In this document: piece by piece, positions 56,766 to 64,000 of the stretch
Position numbering within the stretch: the stretch's first letter is position 1
Layout of the letters: every line of letters begins with the position of its first letter
NCBI GenBank assembly: GCA_963717705.1
Contig: CAVQWT010000003.1
Coordinates: forward strand, 62,001 to 126,000
Direction: 5' to 3'
Origin: CAVQWT01 sp963717705
GTDB taxonomy: Bacteria > Pseudomonadota > Gammaproteobacteria > Burkholderiales > Casimicrobiaceae
Length of the DNA: 64,000 bases
Program-made: the position numbers and the translations under genes
Notes under the pieces: generated by a model
What the model saw: the letters and a program-made list of their open reading frames with translations, nothing else
Database searches by the model: none
Told to the model about the DNA's origin: nothing

Positions 56766-58547
56766 ATGAAGGCGAATGACTTGCGCATGACACTGGCCCT
56801 TGCCGTGGTCGGCGCGTTGGCGCTCACGCCCGCCGCCGGCGTTGGCGGCAAAGACGAGTTCGATCCGCTGCTCGACGGCGGGGCGTTCTGCGGACCGCCG
56901 GCCGGACGTCCGCCCTTGCTTCAGAAGCTGATCCTCGCGCAAGCCGAGACCAAACCCTTCAAGCCGCAGCCGATGCAGGCCGCGGGCGGCGAAGTACCGC
57001 TGTACGACAACCTGGGCACGCTGTCCTTCAAGGTGGGAACGCGCAACGCGAAGGCGCAGGCCTACTTCGACCAGGGCATCCGCTGGGCCTTCGCGTTCAA
57101 CCACGCCGAGGCGCAGCGCGCCTTCCAGGCTGCGCAGAAGGCAGACCCGAAGCTCGCGATGGCCTGGTGGGGTGAGGCGCTCGTGCTCGGGCCGAACATC
57201 AACGCGCCGATGATGCCCGAGGCGGCGGCGCCGGCGCTTGCCGCGCTTGCCAAGGCAGTCGAATTGGCGCCCGGCGCGCCGGCGAAGGATCGTGCGTTGA
57301 TCGCGGCTCTCCAGAAGCGCTACTCGGCGGACCCGAAGGCCGAGCGCGCCGCGCTCGACGCGGCCTTCGCCGACGCGATGAAGTCCGTGGCCGAGAAGTA
57401 TCCGGGCGACGACACGGTGCTCACGCTCTACGCCGAGTCCGTGATGGACACGCAGGCCTGGGATTACTGGGAGGCGGGGGGCACGAAACCCAAGGGCCGC
57501 GCCGCCGAGCTGCTCGCGGCGCTGGAGAAGGTGCTCGCACGCAATCCAAATCACCCGGGAGCGATCCACCTCTACATCCACGCGGTCGAGGCTTCGACGA
57601 AGCCTGATCGCGCGCTGCCGCACGCGCGACGGCTGGCCGCGTTGATACCGGGTGCGGGCCACATCGTGCACATGCCGGCCCACATCTTCTACCGCGTCGG
57701 CCTGTACAAGGAGTCGCTGGAAATCAACAAGCGCGCGATGGCCGTCGACGAGCAGTACTTCAGCACCTCGCCCTCGGACCCGATGTACAAGTCAGCCTAC
57801 TACCCACACAACATCCACTTCATGCTGGTCTCGGCGCAGATGGGCGGCGACGGCCCGACCGCGATCGATGCCGCGGGCAAGCTCGACGCATCGCTGTCCG
57901 ACACGGTGATCGCGCAGTTCGCGGTGCTGGAACCCATCAAGGCCGCACCTTACCTGGCCCACGCGCTCTTCAGCGCGCCCGAGGCGATCCTCGCCTTGAA
58001 CGCACCGCCAAAGGAGCAGGTGCTGGTGTCGGCGCTGGCGCACTACGCACGCGCGCTCGCCTTCGCGGCGAAGAAGGACGCGACCGGCGCACAACGCGAG
58101 ATCGACGCCATCGCCGCGATCGAGCAGAAGGCCGACTTCAAGCCCTACACCGACTGGGCGGTGCCGGGCAAGGAGATCGTGCAGACCGCGCGCTTAGTCG
58201 CGATCGCACGCCTCGCCGACGCGCAAGGCGATCTCCCCGGGGCGGCGAAGGCCTACGAGGAGGCGATCGCGGTCGAGGACGCGCTCGCCTACATGGAGCC
58301 ACCCTACTGGTACTACCCGATCCGCCAGTCGCTGGGCTCGGTCTACCTGCGGCAAGGCAAGCTCGACGACGCGGAAAGAGCGTTCCGGGAATCGCTGTCG
58401 CGCGTGCGCGGCAACGGCTGGGCGCTGGCGGGGCTCGTGGAGACGTACCATCGGAAGGGTGACGCCGCCGCCGAGAGGCGCACTCGTCGCGCGTACGCCA
58501 AAGCGTGGCTCGGCGACCCAGCCGGCCCGTCGATCGCCGCGCTCTAG
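56766..58547 (+). CDS. secreted tetratricopeptide-repeat protein
   Basis: Protein of 593 aa with a signal peptide (LALAVVGALALTPAAG). The mature part is helical with TPR-like units, for example AQAYFDQGIRWAFAFNHAEAQRAFQAAQKADPKLAMAWWGEAL and, at the C-terminus, GDLPGAAKAYEEAIAVEDALAYMEPPYWYYPIRQSLG and GKLDDAERAFRESLSRVRGNGWALAGLVETYHRKGD. An HIVHMPAHIFYRVG segment is typical of its family. A periplasmic scaffold role is likely; substrate unknown. Confidence 0.85.
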   Translation: MKANDLRMTLALAVVGALALTPAAGVGGKDEFDPLLDGGAFCGPPAGRPPLLQKLILAQAETKPFKPQPMQAAGGEVPLYDNLGTLSFKVGTRNAKAQAYFDQGIRWAFAFNHAEAQRAFQAAQKADPKLAMAWWGEALVLGPNINAPMMPEAAAPALAALAKAVELAPGAPAKDRALIAALQKRYSADPKAERAALDAAFADAMKSVAEKYPGDDTVLTLYAESVMDTQAWDYWEAGGTKPKGRAAELLAALEKVLARNPNHPGAIHLYIHAVEASTKPDRALPHARRLAALIPGAGHIVHMPAHIFYRVGLYKESLEINKRAMAVDEQYFSTSPSDPMYKSAYYPHNIHFMLVSAQMGGDGPTAIDAAGKLDASLSDTVIAQFAVLEPIKAAPYLAHALFSAPEAILALNAPPKEQVLVSALAHYARALAFAAKKDATGAQREIDAIAAIEQKADFKPYTDWAVPGKEIVQTARLVAIARLADAQGDLPGAAKAYEEAIAVEDALAYMEPPYWYYPIRQSLGSVYLRQGKLDDAERAFRESLSRVRGNGWALAGLVETYHRKGDAAAERRTRRAYAKAWLGDPAGPSIAAL

Positions 58548-58561
58548 ATTAGGAGCCCCTC

Positions 58562-58650
58562 GGATTTGGGATGGTTCGGATCGATCTGAAGCCGCGAAAG
58601 CCCTCGGAATCACGATTCCGCCATCACTTCTGCTGCGCGTGGACCAGGTA
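58562..58650 (+). pseudogene. decayed C-terminal remnant of an ABC-transporter substrate-binding protein
   Basis: The frame at 58588-58650 gives EAAKALGITIPPSLLLRVDQV, the characteristic C-terminal signature of PF04392-type ABC substrate-binding proteins (KAAKALGLTIPPSLLxRADEVI). A shifted frame upstream supplies FGMVVRIDL-like residues. No complete gene is near, so this is a fragment left by an older gene, probably deleted during insertion of the island. Confidence 0.7.
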
Positions 58651-58989
58651 AACCAGCGATCGAACGTCACGCATCGCCAGCGGCTTTCACGGAACTCGCC
58701 ATTCTTCGGCCGTAACGTGGATCGTTGTACGTCCGCTTTAAGGAAGTCTGTCCGGCCGGTGTGGGTCGTGAACCGTCACTCTCGGCAGTCGACATGATTG
58801 ACGGCGGCCCGTCCCAAGGCTGCCTAAGTGCCTGCCTCGCGTGCGACCCATTGGCGTTCTGCCGACAGCGGCCACTGGAAGCTCTGCGACTTCGACTCGG
58901 TGCCCCGGCCTTGTGGAAAGACAGCGGGACGCCGACCCTCGTTGTTTTTCAGTGACGTTCCTTCCCAAAGCGTTCAAGGAAGGGGCGAT
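58651..58989. other. gene-free right junction of the accessory region
   Basis: No gene can be supported. Short plus-strand frames have no features. The sequence returns to extreme GC at its end. No direct repeat matching the left edge was found by eye. Confidence 0.45.
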
Positions 58990-59932
58990 TCAGTCGCCGC
59001 GGCCGCGGTCGCGTTCGCGCTGCTCGGTGAATTCGCGGGTCTTGATCGCGACGTACTCGGCACGGTCGTATTCGCGCAGCTGGGTGGCGAAGCGGTCGGT
59101 CAGCGTGTAGTAGCGGTCGAGGCGCGCCGCGGCGCGCGCCGGTTCCGCCACTGCGCCGGTGTCGAGCACGGCGATCAGCGCGAGGTAGTGGCGCATTGCG
59201 TTGCGCTCGACCACGCCGCGCACACCGCGAGCCGGGCCGCCACCCGCGCCGGCATCGCCGGTCGAGAATCCGGTCTTGCCGCTGCCGGCCGTCGCCAGGT
59301 AGCCGGCGGTCGCCGCGCGGCTGGCGAGCGACGGCCGGTACGCGTAGCGGACGGCGATGAACGTCGCGTCCCCGGCCGGCATCGCCTCCAGCGTGAAGAC
59401 GTAGTCGCGCGTGCCGAGCGGTCCGTCGGGCGAGCGCAGCACCAGCCGCAGATAGCCGTCGCCGGCCTCGCGCGCCGACGCGGACGAATTCCTGCGTGTA
59501 CGCGCTGCCGGCGGGCTCGTAATGCTTGCGCCCGGCGTACAGCGTGATCCGGTCCTCGCCACCGGCGCGGGCGTGCGCGCAGCCCTTGACGTTCGGGTGC
59601 AGCGCCGCGACGTCGCAGAACGCGCGCGGCGAAGCGAACGCGGCGGCAATCGCCGGGTACGAATGCGGCACCAGGCCGAGGATCTCGCCCTCGGCGAGCG
59701 CGCCCTCGTCGCGCGAACGGACGACCAGCGGCATGCCGAACGGGCTCTGCGCGAGCGCGCCGGCCAGTCCGCCGTAGCGCGACGCCAGCGCAGCGGCGGC
59801 GGCGCCCGGCTCGGCGGCGGGGCCCGCACCCGCAGCGGCGGGGACGGCAGCGACCAGCACGGCGGCGAGCGCAAGCGCGGCGAGCCCGGCGCGCGTCCTG
59901 GCAGCTGCGGCGGCGAAGGATTCATCGGACAC
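58990..59932 (-). pseudogene. secreted hypothetical protein, one frameshift
   Basis: GTG 59932 starts SDESFAAAAARTRAGLAALALAAVLVAAVPAAAGA, a signal peptide, then RYGGLAGALAQSPFGMPLVVRSRDEGALAEGEILGLVPHSYPAIA. Near 59480 the frame must shift by one to continue with EAGDGYLRLVLRSPDGPLGTRDYVFTLEAMPAGDATFIAVRYAY and on to the stop at 58990. Both parts look well coded. The family is not recognised. Either a frameshift mutation or a base error in GC-rich sequence. Confidence 0.7.
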
Positions 59933-60119
59933 CTCACGGGACGGAAGCGGCGGAGTCCGGCGGGAGGGCGACGGGCCTGCGGCGCCGGAGTTCCGGCGGC
60001 GCACTGCGATCGCGGCCGGTGATTCGAACTCTAGGCGGGGAGACGGCGCGGCGCGCCTGACAAAGGCGGCGCGCAACTGCGGAAAATTCACGGCCCCGGA
60101 CGGGGCCCGCGGGCAAGCG

Positions 60120-60779
60120 CTACCAGGCGAGCGGCAGCTTGCGCAGGACGACGATGGTCCGGTCCTCGACGGCGAGATAGCCGCCGGCGACGAGGTCCTT
60201 CATCAGCCGGCTGATCATGTCGCGCGACGCGCCGACGCGTTCGGCGATGTCCTGCTGCGTCAGCTTCTCGGGCACGACGAGCCTGCCGTCGGCCTGGGGG
60301 ACGGCCAGCGTGTTGACCAGCCGGACCACGCGGCCGTAGACGTCCGACAGCGCAAGGCTCTTCATGTTGTCGGTGGCGCGTCGCGTGCGGTGGATCAGTT
60401 TCTCGATCAGGTGCAACGCGAAGTCCGGATGGCCGGCGACGAACTCGCGGAAGTTGGCGCGGGCAACGATCGCGCAGGTCGTCGGCTCGACCGTCATCAC
60501 CGACGCCGACCGCGGCGAGCCGTCGAGCGACATTTCGCCGACGTATTCGCCGGGTCCGTAGAAGTCGATGACGAACTCCTTGCCCGCCTCATTGCTGGCG
60601 TAGACCTTGACGCGGCCGCTCAGCAGGATGAACAGCGAATCCCCGGTGTCGCCCTCGTTGATCAGCACCGCGTTCCGGGGGAAGCTGCGCACGACGCCGG
60701 ACGCGGCGATCGCGCGCAGCGTCGCCTCGGCGAGCGGCGCCAGCGGGTCGGCAGCGGGAGCAGGCGGCGGTGCGGACAA
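60120..60779 (-). CDS. Crp/Fnr-family transcriptional regulator
   Basis: Regulator of 219 aa. Residues 20-140 are a cyclic-nucleotide-binding-type beta roll (VLINEGDTGDSLFILLSGRVKVYASNEAGKEFVIDFYGPGEYVGEMSLDGSPRSASV), and the C-terminus has a winged helix (LTQQDIAERVGASRDMISRLMKDLVAGGYL). No Fnr-type cysteines are seen, so a cNMP-type ligand is likelier. TTG 60779 follows GGGGGATCGTCC, a good ribosome-binding site; no ATG is available in frame. It is divergent from a CHASE2 cyclase. Confidence 0.88.
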   Translation of the reverse strand: MSAPPPAPAADPLAPLAEATLRAIAASGVVRSFPRNAVLINEGDTGDSLFILLSGRVKVYASNEAGKEFVIDFYGPGEYVGEMSLDGSPRSASVMTVEPTTCAIVARANFREFVAGHPDFALHLIEKLIHRTRRATDNMKSLALSDVYGRVVRLVNTLAVPQADGRLVVPEKLTQQDIAERVGASRDMISRLMKDLVAGGYLAVEDRTIVVLRKLPLAW

Positions 60780-60966
60780 GGACGATCCCCCAGGAAGCGC
60801 GGCACGGGCTCGGGGCCCGGGTCGCGCAGGCGGGCGCGCGCAACGCACCCGCCGGTCCCCGGCCTGCCTGCGCCAGGGTACGATGGAAATCCTAGCACGC
60901 CCGGCCCGCACCCCGGTGCTATAGTCGCCGCGCACGCCGCGTCGGCGGCGCACGCGACCGCGTCCC

Positions 60967-62895
60967 GTGACTCCCGCTCCCCCGCCCGCCACCGCGCGGG
61001 CCGCCCCGCTCGACGGCCTCGCCCGGTGGCTTGCCGGCTGGCGCGGCAACGTCGCGGTCGGCCTGGCGCTGGTCGCGACGGGCTGGGCGCTGTCGTACGT
61101 CCCCGGCATGCGCTCGCTCGACCTCGCGGTGCTCGACGCCAAGTTCGCGGTGCTGGCGCGCCACGCGCCGCTGCCGCGTGCCGACGACATCGCGATCGTC
61201 GGCATCGACGACGCATCGCTCGCGGCGGTGCCGGAACCCATCGCCCTCTACCATCGCGCGCTGGGACGGGCACTGACGGCGCTCGCCGCCGCGAAGCCGC
61301 GCGCGGTCGGGCTCGACGTCGTGCTGCCCGAGCGCTCGTTCGACGCCTTTGCGCCGGGCAGCGACGCGGCGCTGGCGGCAGGGCTGATCGCGCTGAAGCG
61401 CGTCGCGCCGATCATCGCCGGCGTGACCACGCACGACGACGGCACGCTGCGTCGCGTGCATCCGCCGCTGCTCGCCGCCGCCGGCGCGACCGGGCAGGAC
61501 GTCGCGCTGCTGCCGCTGGACGACGACGGCCGCATCCGCCGCTTCGACGATCGCCTGGGCGCAAACGGCGAGCAGGTGGCGACCCTGGTCGGCCGGCTCA
61601 CGGCGATCGGCGGCCAGGTGCCGACCCCCGGCCGCATCCAGTACGCGCTGGGCAACGGCTTCGGCTACGTTCCGCTCGCCGACGTGATCGCCTGGCACGA
61701 GGCCGGCGACACCGCGCGGCTCGCCGCGGCGTTCGGCGGCAAGTACGTGCTGGTCGGCTCGGTGCTGCCGCACGACGACCTCAAGCGGCAGCCGGTGCCG
61801 CTGGCGCGCGGCAGCGACTCCCTCGACGTTCCGGGCGTCTACGTGCACGCGCAGGCACTGGCGACCCAGCTCGCCGGCGCATCGATCCGGCCGGCACCCG
61901 CCGTCGTCCAGCTGCTGCTGCTGGTGCTCGCGGCGTCGCTGTGGTTCGTGCCGACGTGGCGGCTGCGCATCGGCGTGTTCGCCGTGCTGGGGGTGTTCGC
62001 GTTCGCGCTGTCCCTGTGGCTGCTGCGCGGCGGCGTCGAGCTGCCGCTGGGGGCCGCGGCGCGCGTCGCGCTGACGGCGACCGCGGCGCGGAGCGCGCTC
62101 GAGGCCTGGCGCGTGCGCCGCGACCGGGCGCGGCTGACCGCGCTGTTCGGCGGCTACGTGAGCCCCGCGGTGCTGCAGGCGATCCTCGCCGGCAGGCTGG
62201 AGGACGACGCGCGCCGCGGGCGGCGCGGCCTGTGCTTCCTGTTCGCCGACATCCGCGGCTTCGTCGCGCTGTCGGCAACGGTGCCGCCGGAGGACGTGCT
62301 GGCGCTGCTCAACCGCTACTTCGCGGCGGTGACCCCGGCGCTGCACGAGCACGGCGGAACCGTCGACAACTTCCGCGGCGACGGCCTGATGGCGGTGTTC
62401 GGCGCGCCGGCGCGCCTCGACAACCCGGCCGGCGCGGGCGTGGCCGCCGCGCACGCGATGTTCGCCGCGCTCGCGGCGCTCAACCGCGAGCTCGTCGCCG
62501 AGGGCAGCGCACCGCTGGCGATCGGCGTCACGCTCGCCTGCGGTGACGCCGTCGTCGGCAACGTCGGCTCGCCGGAGCGCTACAACTACACGGCGATCGG
62601 CGACGCGGCCAACGTCGCCGCGCGGCTGCAGGAGGTGGCCAAGGCCCGCGGGTATCCGCTGGTCGCGACCGCCGAGGTGGTCGAGCGCGCCGGCCGACCG
62701 TCGGGCCGCGAGCCGTCGGGCTCGACGGAGCGAGCAGCCGCTGCAACGGGGGGTGGCACAACCGGCGGCGGCAGGACCGGCAGCGGGGCGCCCGGCGCCG
62801 CCGCGAGCGCCGCCCACCGCTGGACGCCCCTCGGCGACGCTCCCGTACGCGACCACGCGGCGGTCGCCGTGTTCGGGTGGCGGCCGGGGGCGTGA
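60967..62895 (+). CDS. CHASE2-domain adenylate/guanylate cyclase
   Basis: Membrane cyclase of 642 aa. An N-terminal helix is followed by a periplasmic CHASE2 sensor (residues about 40-290: DDIAIVGIDDASLAAVPEP, RAVGLDVVLPERS, GKYVLVGSVLPHDDLKRQPVPL), then three TM helices (about 305-370), then a class III catalytic domain (LFADIRGFVALSATVPPEDVLALLNRYF, VDNFRGDGLMAVFGAP, YTAIGDAANVAARLQ). It presumably makes a cyclic nucleotide in response to an external signal. GTG 60967 is the start. Divergent from a Crp/Fnr gene. Confidence 0.92.
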   Translation: MTPAPPPATARAAPLDGLARWLAGWRGNVAVGLALVATGWALSYVPGMRSLDLAVLDAKFAVLARHAPLPRADDIAIVGIDDASLAAVPEPIALYHRALGRALTALAAAKPRAVGLDVVLPERSFDAFAPGSDAALAAGLIALKRVAPIIAGVTTHDDGTLRRVHPPLLAAAGATGQDVALLPLDDDGRIRRFDDRLGANGEQVATLVGRLTAIGGQVPTPGRIQYALGNGFGYVPLADVIAWHEAGDTARLAAAFGGKYVLVGSVLPHDDLKRQPVPLARGSDSLDVPGVYVHAQALATQLAGASIRPAPAVVQLLLLVLAASLWFVPTWRLRIGVFAVLGVFAFALSLWLLRGGVELPLGAAARVALTATAARSALEAWRVRRDRARLTALFGGYVSPAVLQAILAGRLEDDARRGRRGLCFLFADIRGFVALSATVPPEDVLALLNRYFAAVTPALHEHGGTVDNFRGDGLMAVFGAPARLDNPAGAGVAAAHAMFAALAALNRELVAEGSAPLAIGVTLACGDAVVGNVGSPERYNYTAIGDAANVAARLQEVAKARGYPLVATAEVVERAGRPSGREPSGSTERAAAATGGGTTGGGRTGSGAPGAAASAAHRWTPLGDAPVRDHAAVAVFGWRPGA

Positions 62896-63005
62896 ATATT
62901 CGGTCCGCGGCGCGTCGGATCCGCGCGCCGCAGGATCGCGCCATCGGCGCTACGATGGCGGCACGTCCCGTGGCGGGGACGAATCCGGATGCGGGGCCAT
63001 CGACC

Positions 63006-63863
63006 ATGAACACTGCTGCTCACCATGCCCGTCCGCTGCGCGCGGTCTTCGCCGGCCTCGTGTTCGCGCTGGCGCTCGCCGTCGGGACCGCGCACGCGGC
63101 GCCGGCGGCGCTGGTCACCGACGTCATCGGCGACAGCACGCTCGCCCCCGGCGCCGAGCCGGTCAAGCTGCTGGCCGAGGTGGCCGCGGGCCGCATCGTG
63201 CAGGTGGCGGCAAACGGCCAGGTCACGCTGTTCCTGCTGGCCGACGGCAGCGAATACCTCCTCAAGGGGCCCGGCCGCTGGCGCGTGACCCCGGTCGCGC
63301 CGGAAGCGCAGGACGGCGCGCCTGCGCCGCAGAAGCGCGCGGTCGCGGCGCCGCTGCGCGACGTGCGGCTGCGCACCGATCGCGTCGCGCAGGGCGGCAT
63401 CGTCATGCGCGGCGGCGGGCGCCCGACGCTGCTGACGCCGGTCAACGAGGCCGTGCTGGACAACGACGTCCGCTTTGCGTGGGATTCGTACGGCGACGGC
63501 GCGAGCTACCAGTTCGAGCTCGTCGACCAGGCGGGCCAGAAGCTGCTGCTGGCCGAAACCGCCGACACCGAGCTGCGCCTGCCCGCCGCCGTCCAGCTGC
63601 AGCCGGGACAGACGTATTACTGGGCCGTCCGCGGTCGCGGCACCGGCGCGTCGGCGCCGGCCTATCGCGTCGCCGAATTCCGCGTCGTCGACGCCGATAC
63701 CCGGCGCCGGATCGAAGCCGCGCGGCCGGGTCCGGATGCGCCGTTTTCCGAGCGCGTGCTGTTCGCCGCGCTGCTGGAGGACGCCGACGCGCGCACCGCA
63801 GCGGGCACGGTCCGGCGAGCCCTCGCATCGGAGCGGCCGGTGGCGTGGGCGCCGCCGCGCTGA
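63006..63863 (+). CDS. secreted FecR-like protein
   Basis: Protein of 285 aa with a signal peptide (AVFAGLVFALALAVGTAHA). Residues 30-110 resemble a FecR-type beta domain (LVTDVIGDSTLAPGAEPVKLLAEVAAGRIVQVAANGQVTLFLLADGSEYLLKGPG). The remainder is Ig-like, with VRFAWDSYGDGASYQFELVDQAG and YYWAVRGRGTGASAPAYRVAEFRVVDADT. It follows the CHASE2 cyclase after 110 bases. Such pairing of CHASE2 cyclases and FecR-like proteins is known; partner and role are inferred. ATG 63006 chosen. Confidence 0.8.
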   Translation: MNTAAHHARPLRAVFAGLVFALALAVGTAHAAPAALVTDVIGDSTLAPGAEPVKLLAEVAAGRIVQVAANGQVTLFLLADGSEYLLKGPGRWRVTPVAPEAQDGAPAPQKRAVAAPLRDVRLRTDRVAQGGIVMRGGGRPTLLTPVNEAVLDNDVRFAWDSYGDGASYQFELVDQAGQKLLLAETADTELRLPAAVQLQPGQTYYWAVRGRGTGASAPAYRVAEFRVVDADTRRRIEAARPGPDAPFSERVLFAALLEDADARTAAGTVRRALASERPVAWAPPR

Positions 63864-63929
63864 AGTCCGGCGGCGCGCCTCGGGAGACCGTAGCGCGGCC
63901 CGATCGGGCCCGGCGAACGCAGGCGCCCG

Positions 63930-64000
63930 TCAGTCGTACTTGCGCAGGTCGTCGATGACCTTGCCGTCGTTGGGCAGCGCGCCGGGGTCGCGCAACACGA
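63930..64000 (-). CDS. 3' end of an unidentified gene (truncated by the window)
   Basis: Minus-strand frame ending VLRDPGALPNDGKVIDDLRKYD and a TGA at 63930. The rest lies beyond the window. The C-terminal residues look like a conserved enzyme tail, but I cannot name the family from 23 residues. Confidence 0.5.
   Translation of the reverse strand, partial: VLRDPGALPNDGKVIDDLRKYD

Noticed and set aside
45492..58989. Identification as a classic transmissible stress-tolerance locus
   Set aside because: ClpK, small heat-shock proteins, FtsH, YfdX and HdeD are all absent.

Overview
The window is uniformly very GC-rich and gene-dense. Its gene content points to a betaproteobacterium, probably Burkholderiales-like: a coaX (Bvg accessory factor type) / birA pair, an HisN-type histidinol phosphatase, a RluF-like pseudouridine synthase with a long Ala/Pro-rich leader, and a TPP-riboswitch thiC. 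The assignment rests on gene content only.

Region 1 (1-5.0 kb) is a plus-strand beta-ketoadipate (protocatechuate) operon in the order pcaI(partial)-pcaJ-pcaF-pcaH-pcaG-pcaD-pcaC. It encodes ring cleavage, lactone processing, CoA transfer and thiolysis to succinyl-CoA and acetyl-CoA. pcaB, the cycloisomerase step, is not in it. Region 2 (5.0-21.3 kb) is ordinary chromosome: a methyltransferase, a GNAT/SPOR/coaX/birA minus-strand block, an orphan lipoprotein, hppD, a Kch-like channel with a zinc ribbon, an epimerase, hisN, a NicO-like Ni/Co permease, a beta-hydroxyacid dehydrogenase, a DMT permease, a K+/H+ antiporter, a small membrane protein, a second GNAT and tRNA-Gly(CCC) with a clear intrinsic terminator. 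A perfect 20-bp sequence occurs twice, inverted (about 5.03 and 13.03 kb), and supplies the last five residues and stop codon of two unrelated genes.

Region 3 (21.4-45.5 kb) holds pldA, a LOG-like protein, thiD, a glycine-zipper lipoprotein, an outer-membrane protein, an orphan sulfatase-maturase-type radical SAM enzyme, a class III nucleotide cyclase, a frameshifted methyltransferase, small unknown proteins, riboswitch-thiC, a Met-rich secreted protein, rluF, a NYN/OST-HTH protein, yceH, a MscS channel, a YidB-like protein, a glutaminase-STAS-cNMP fusion, uppP, a DMT permease and gabD.

Region 4 (about 45.5-58.9 kb) is less GC-extreme and looks like an accessory stress/ion-homeostasis island. 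It has a broken TFIIB-type zinc-ribbon gene, a Bax-inhibitor-1 (YccA) protein, a ribosome hibernation factor, a DUF3616-lipid kinase-phosphoesterase operon, a DJ-1/PfpI gene with an in-frame stop, a TerB-like protein, an NhaR-type LysR regulator, small membrane proteins, a Na+/Ca2+ exchanger, a frameshifted exoD, a CopD-like protein and a TPR protein. A decayed remnant of an ABC substrate-binding protein lies at its right edge. No integrase, transposase or attachment site is visible.

Region 5 (58.9-64 kb) returns to core composition: a frameshifted secreted protein, a Crp/Fnr regulator, a divergent CHASE2-cyclase followed by a FecR-like secreted protein, and the 3' end of an unidentified gene. 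Cyclic-nucleotide themes recur: two class III cyclases, one Crp/Fnr protein and one cNMP-binding glutaminase.

Several genes carry a single-base frameshift or an in-frame stop. Because these also occur outside the island, base-calling error cannot be separated from genuine decay without read data.
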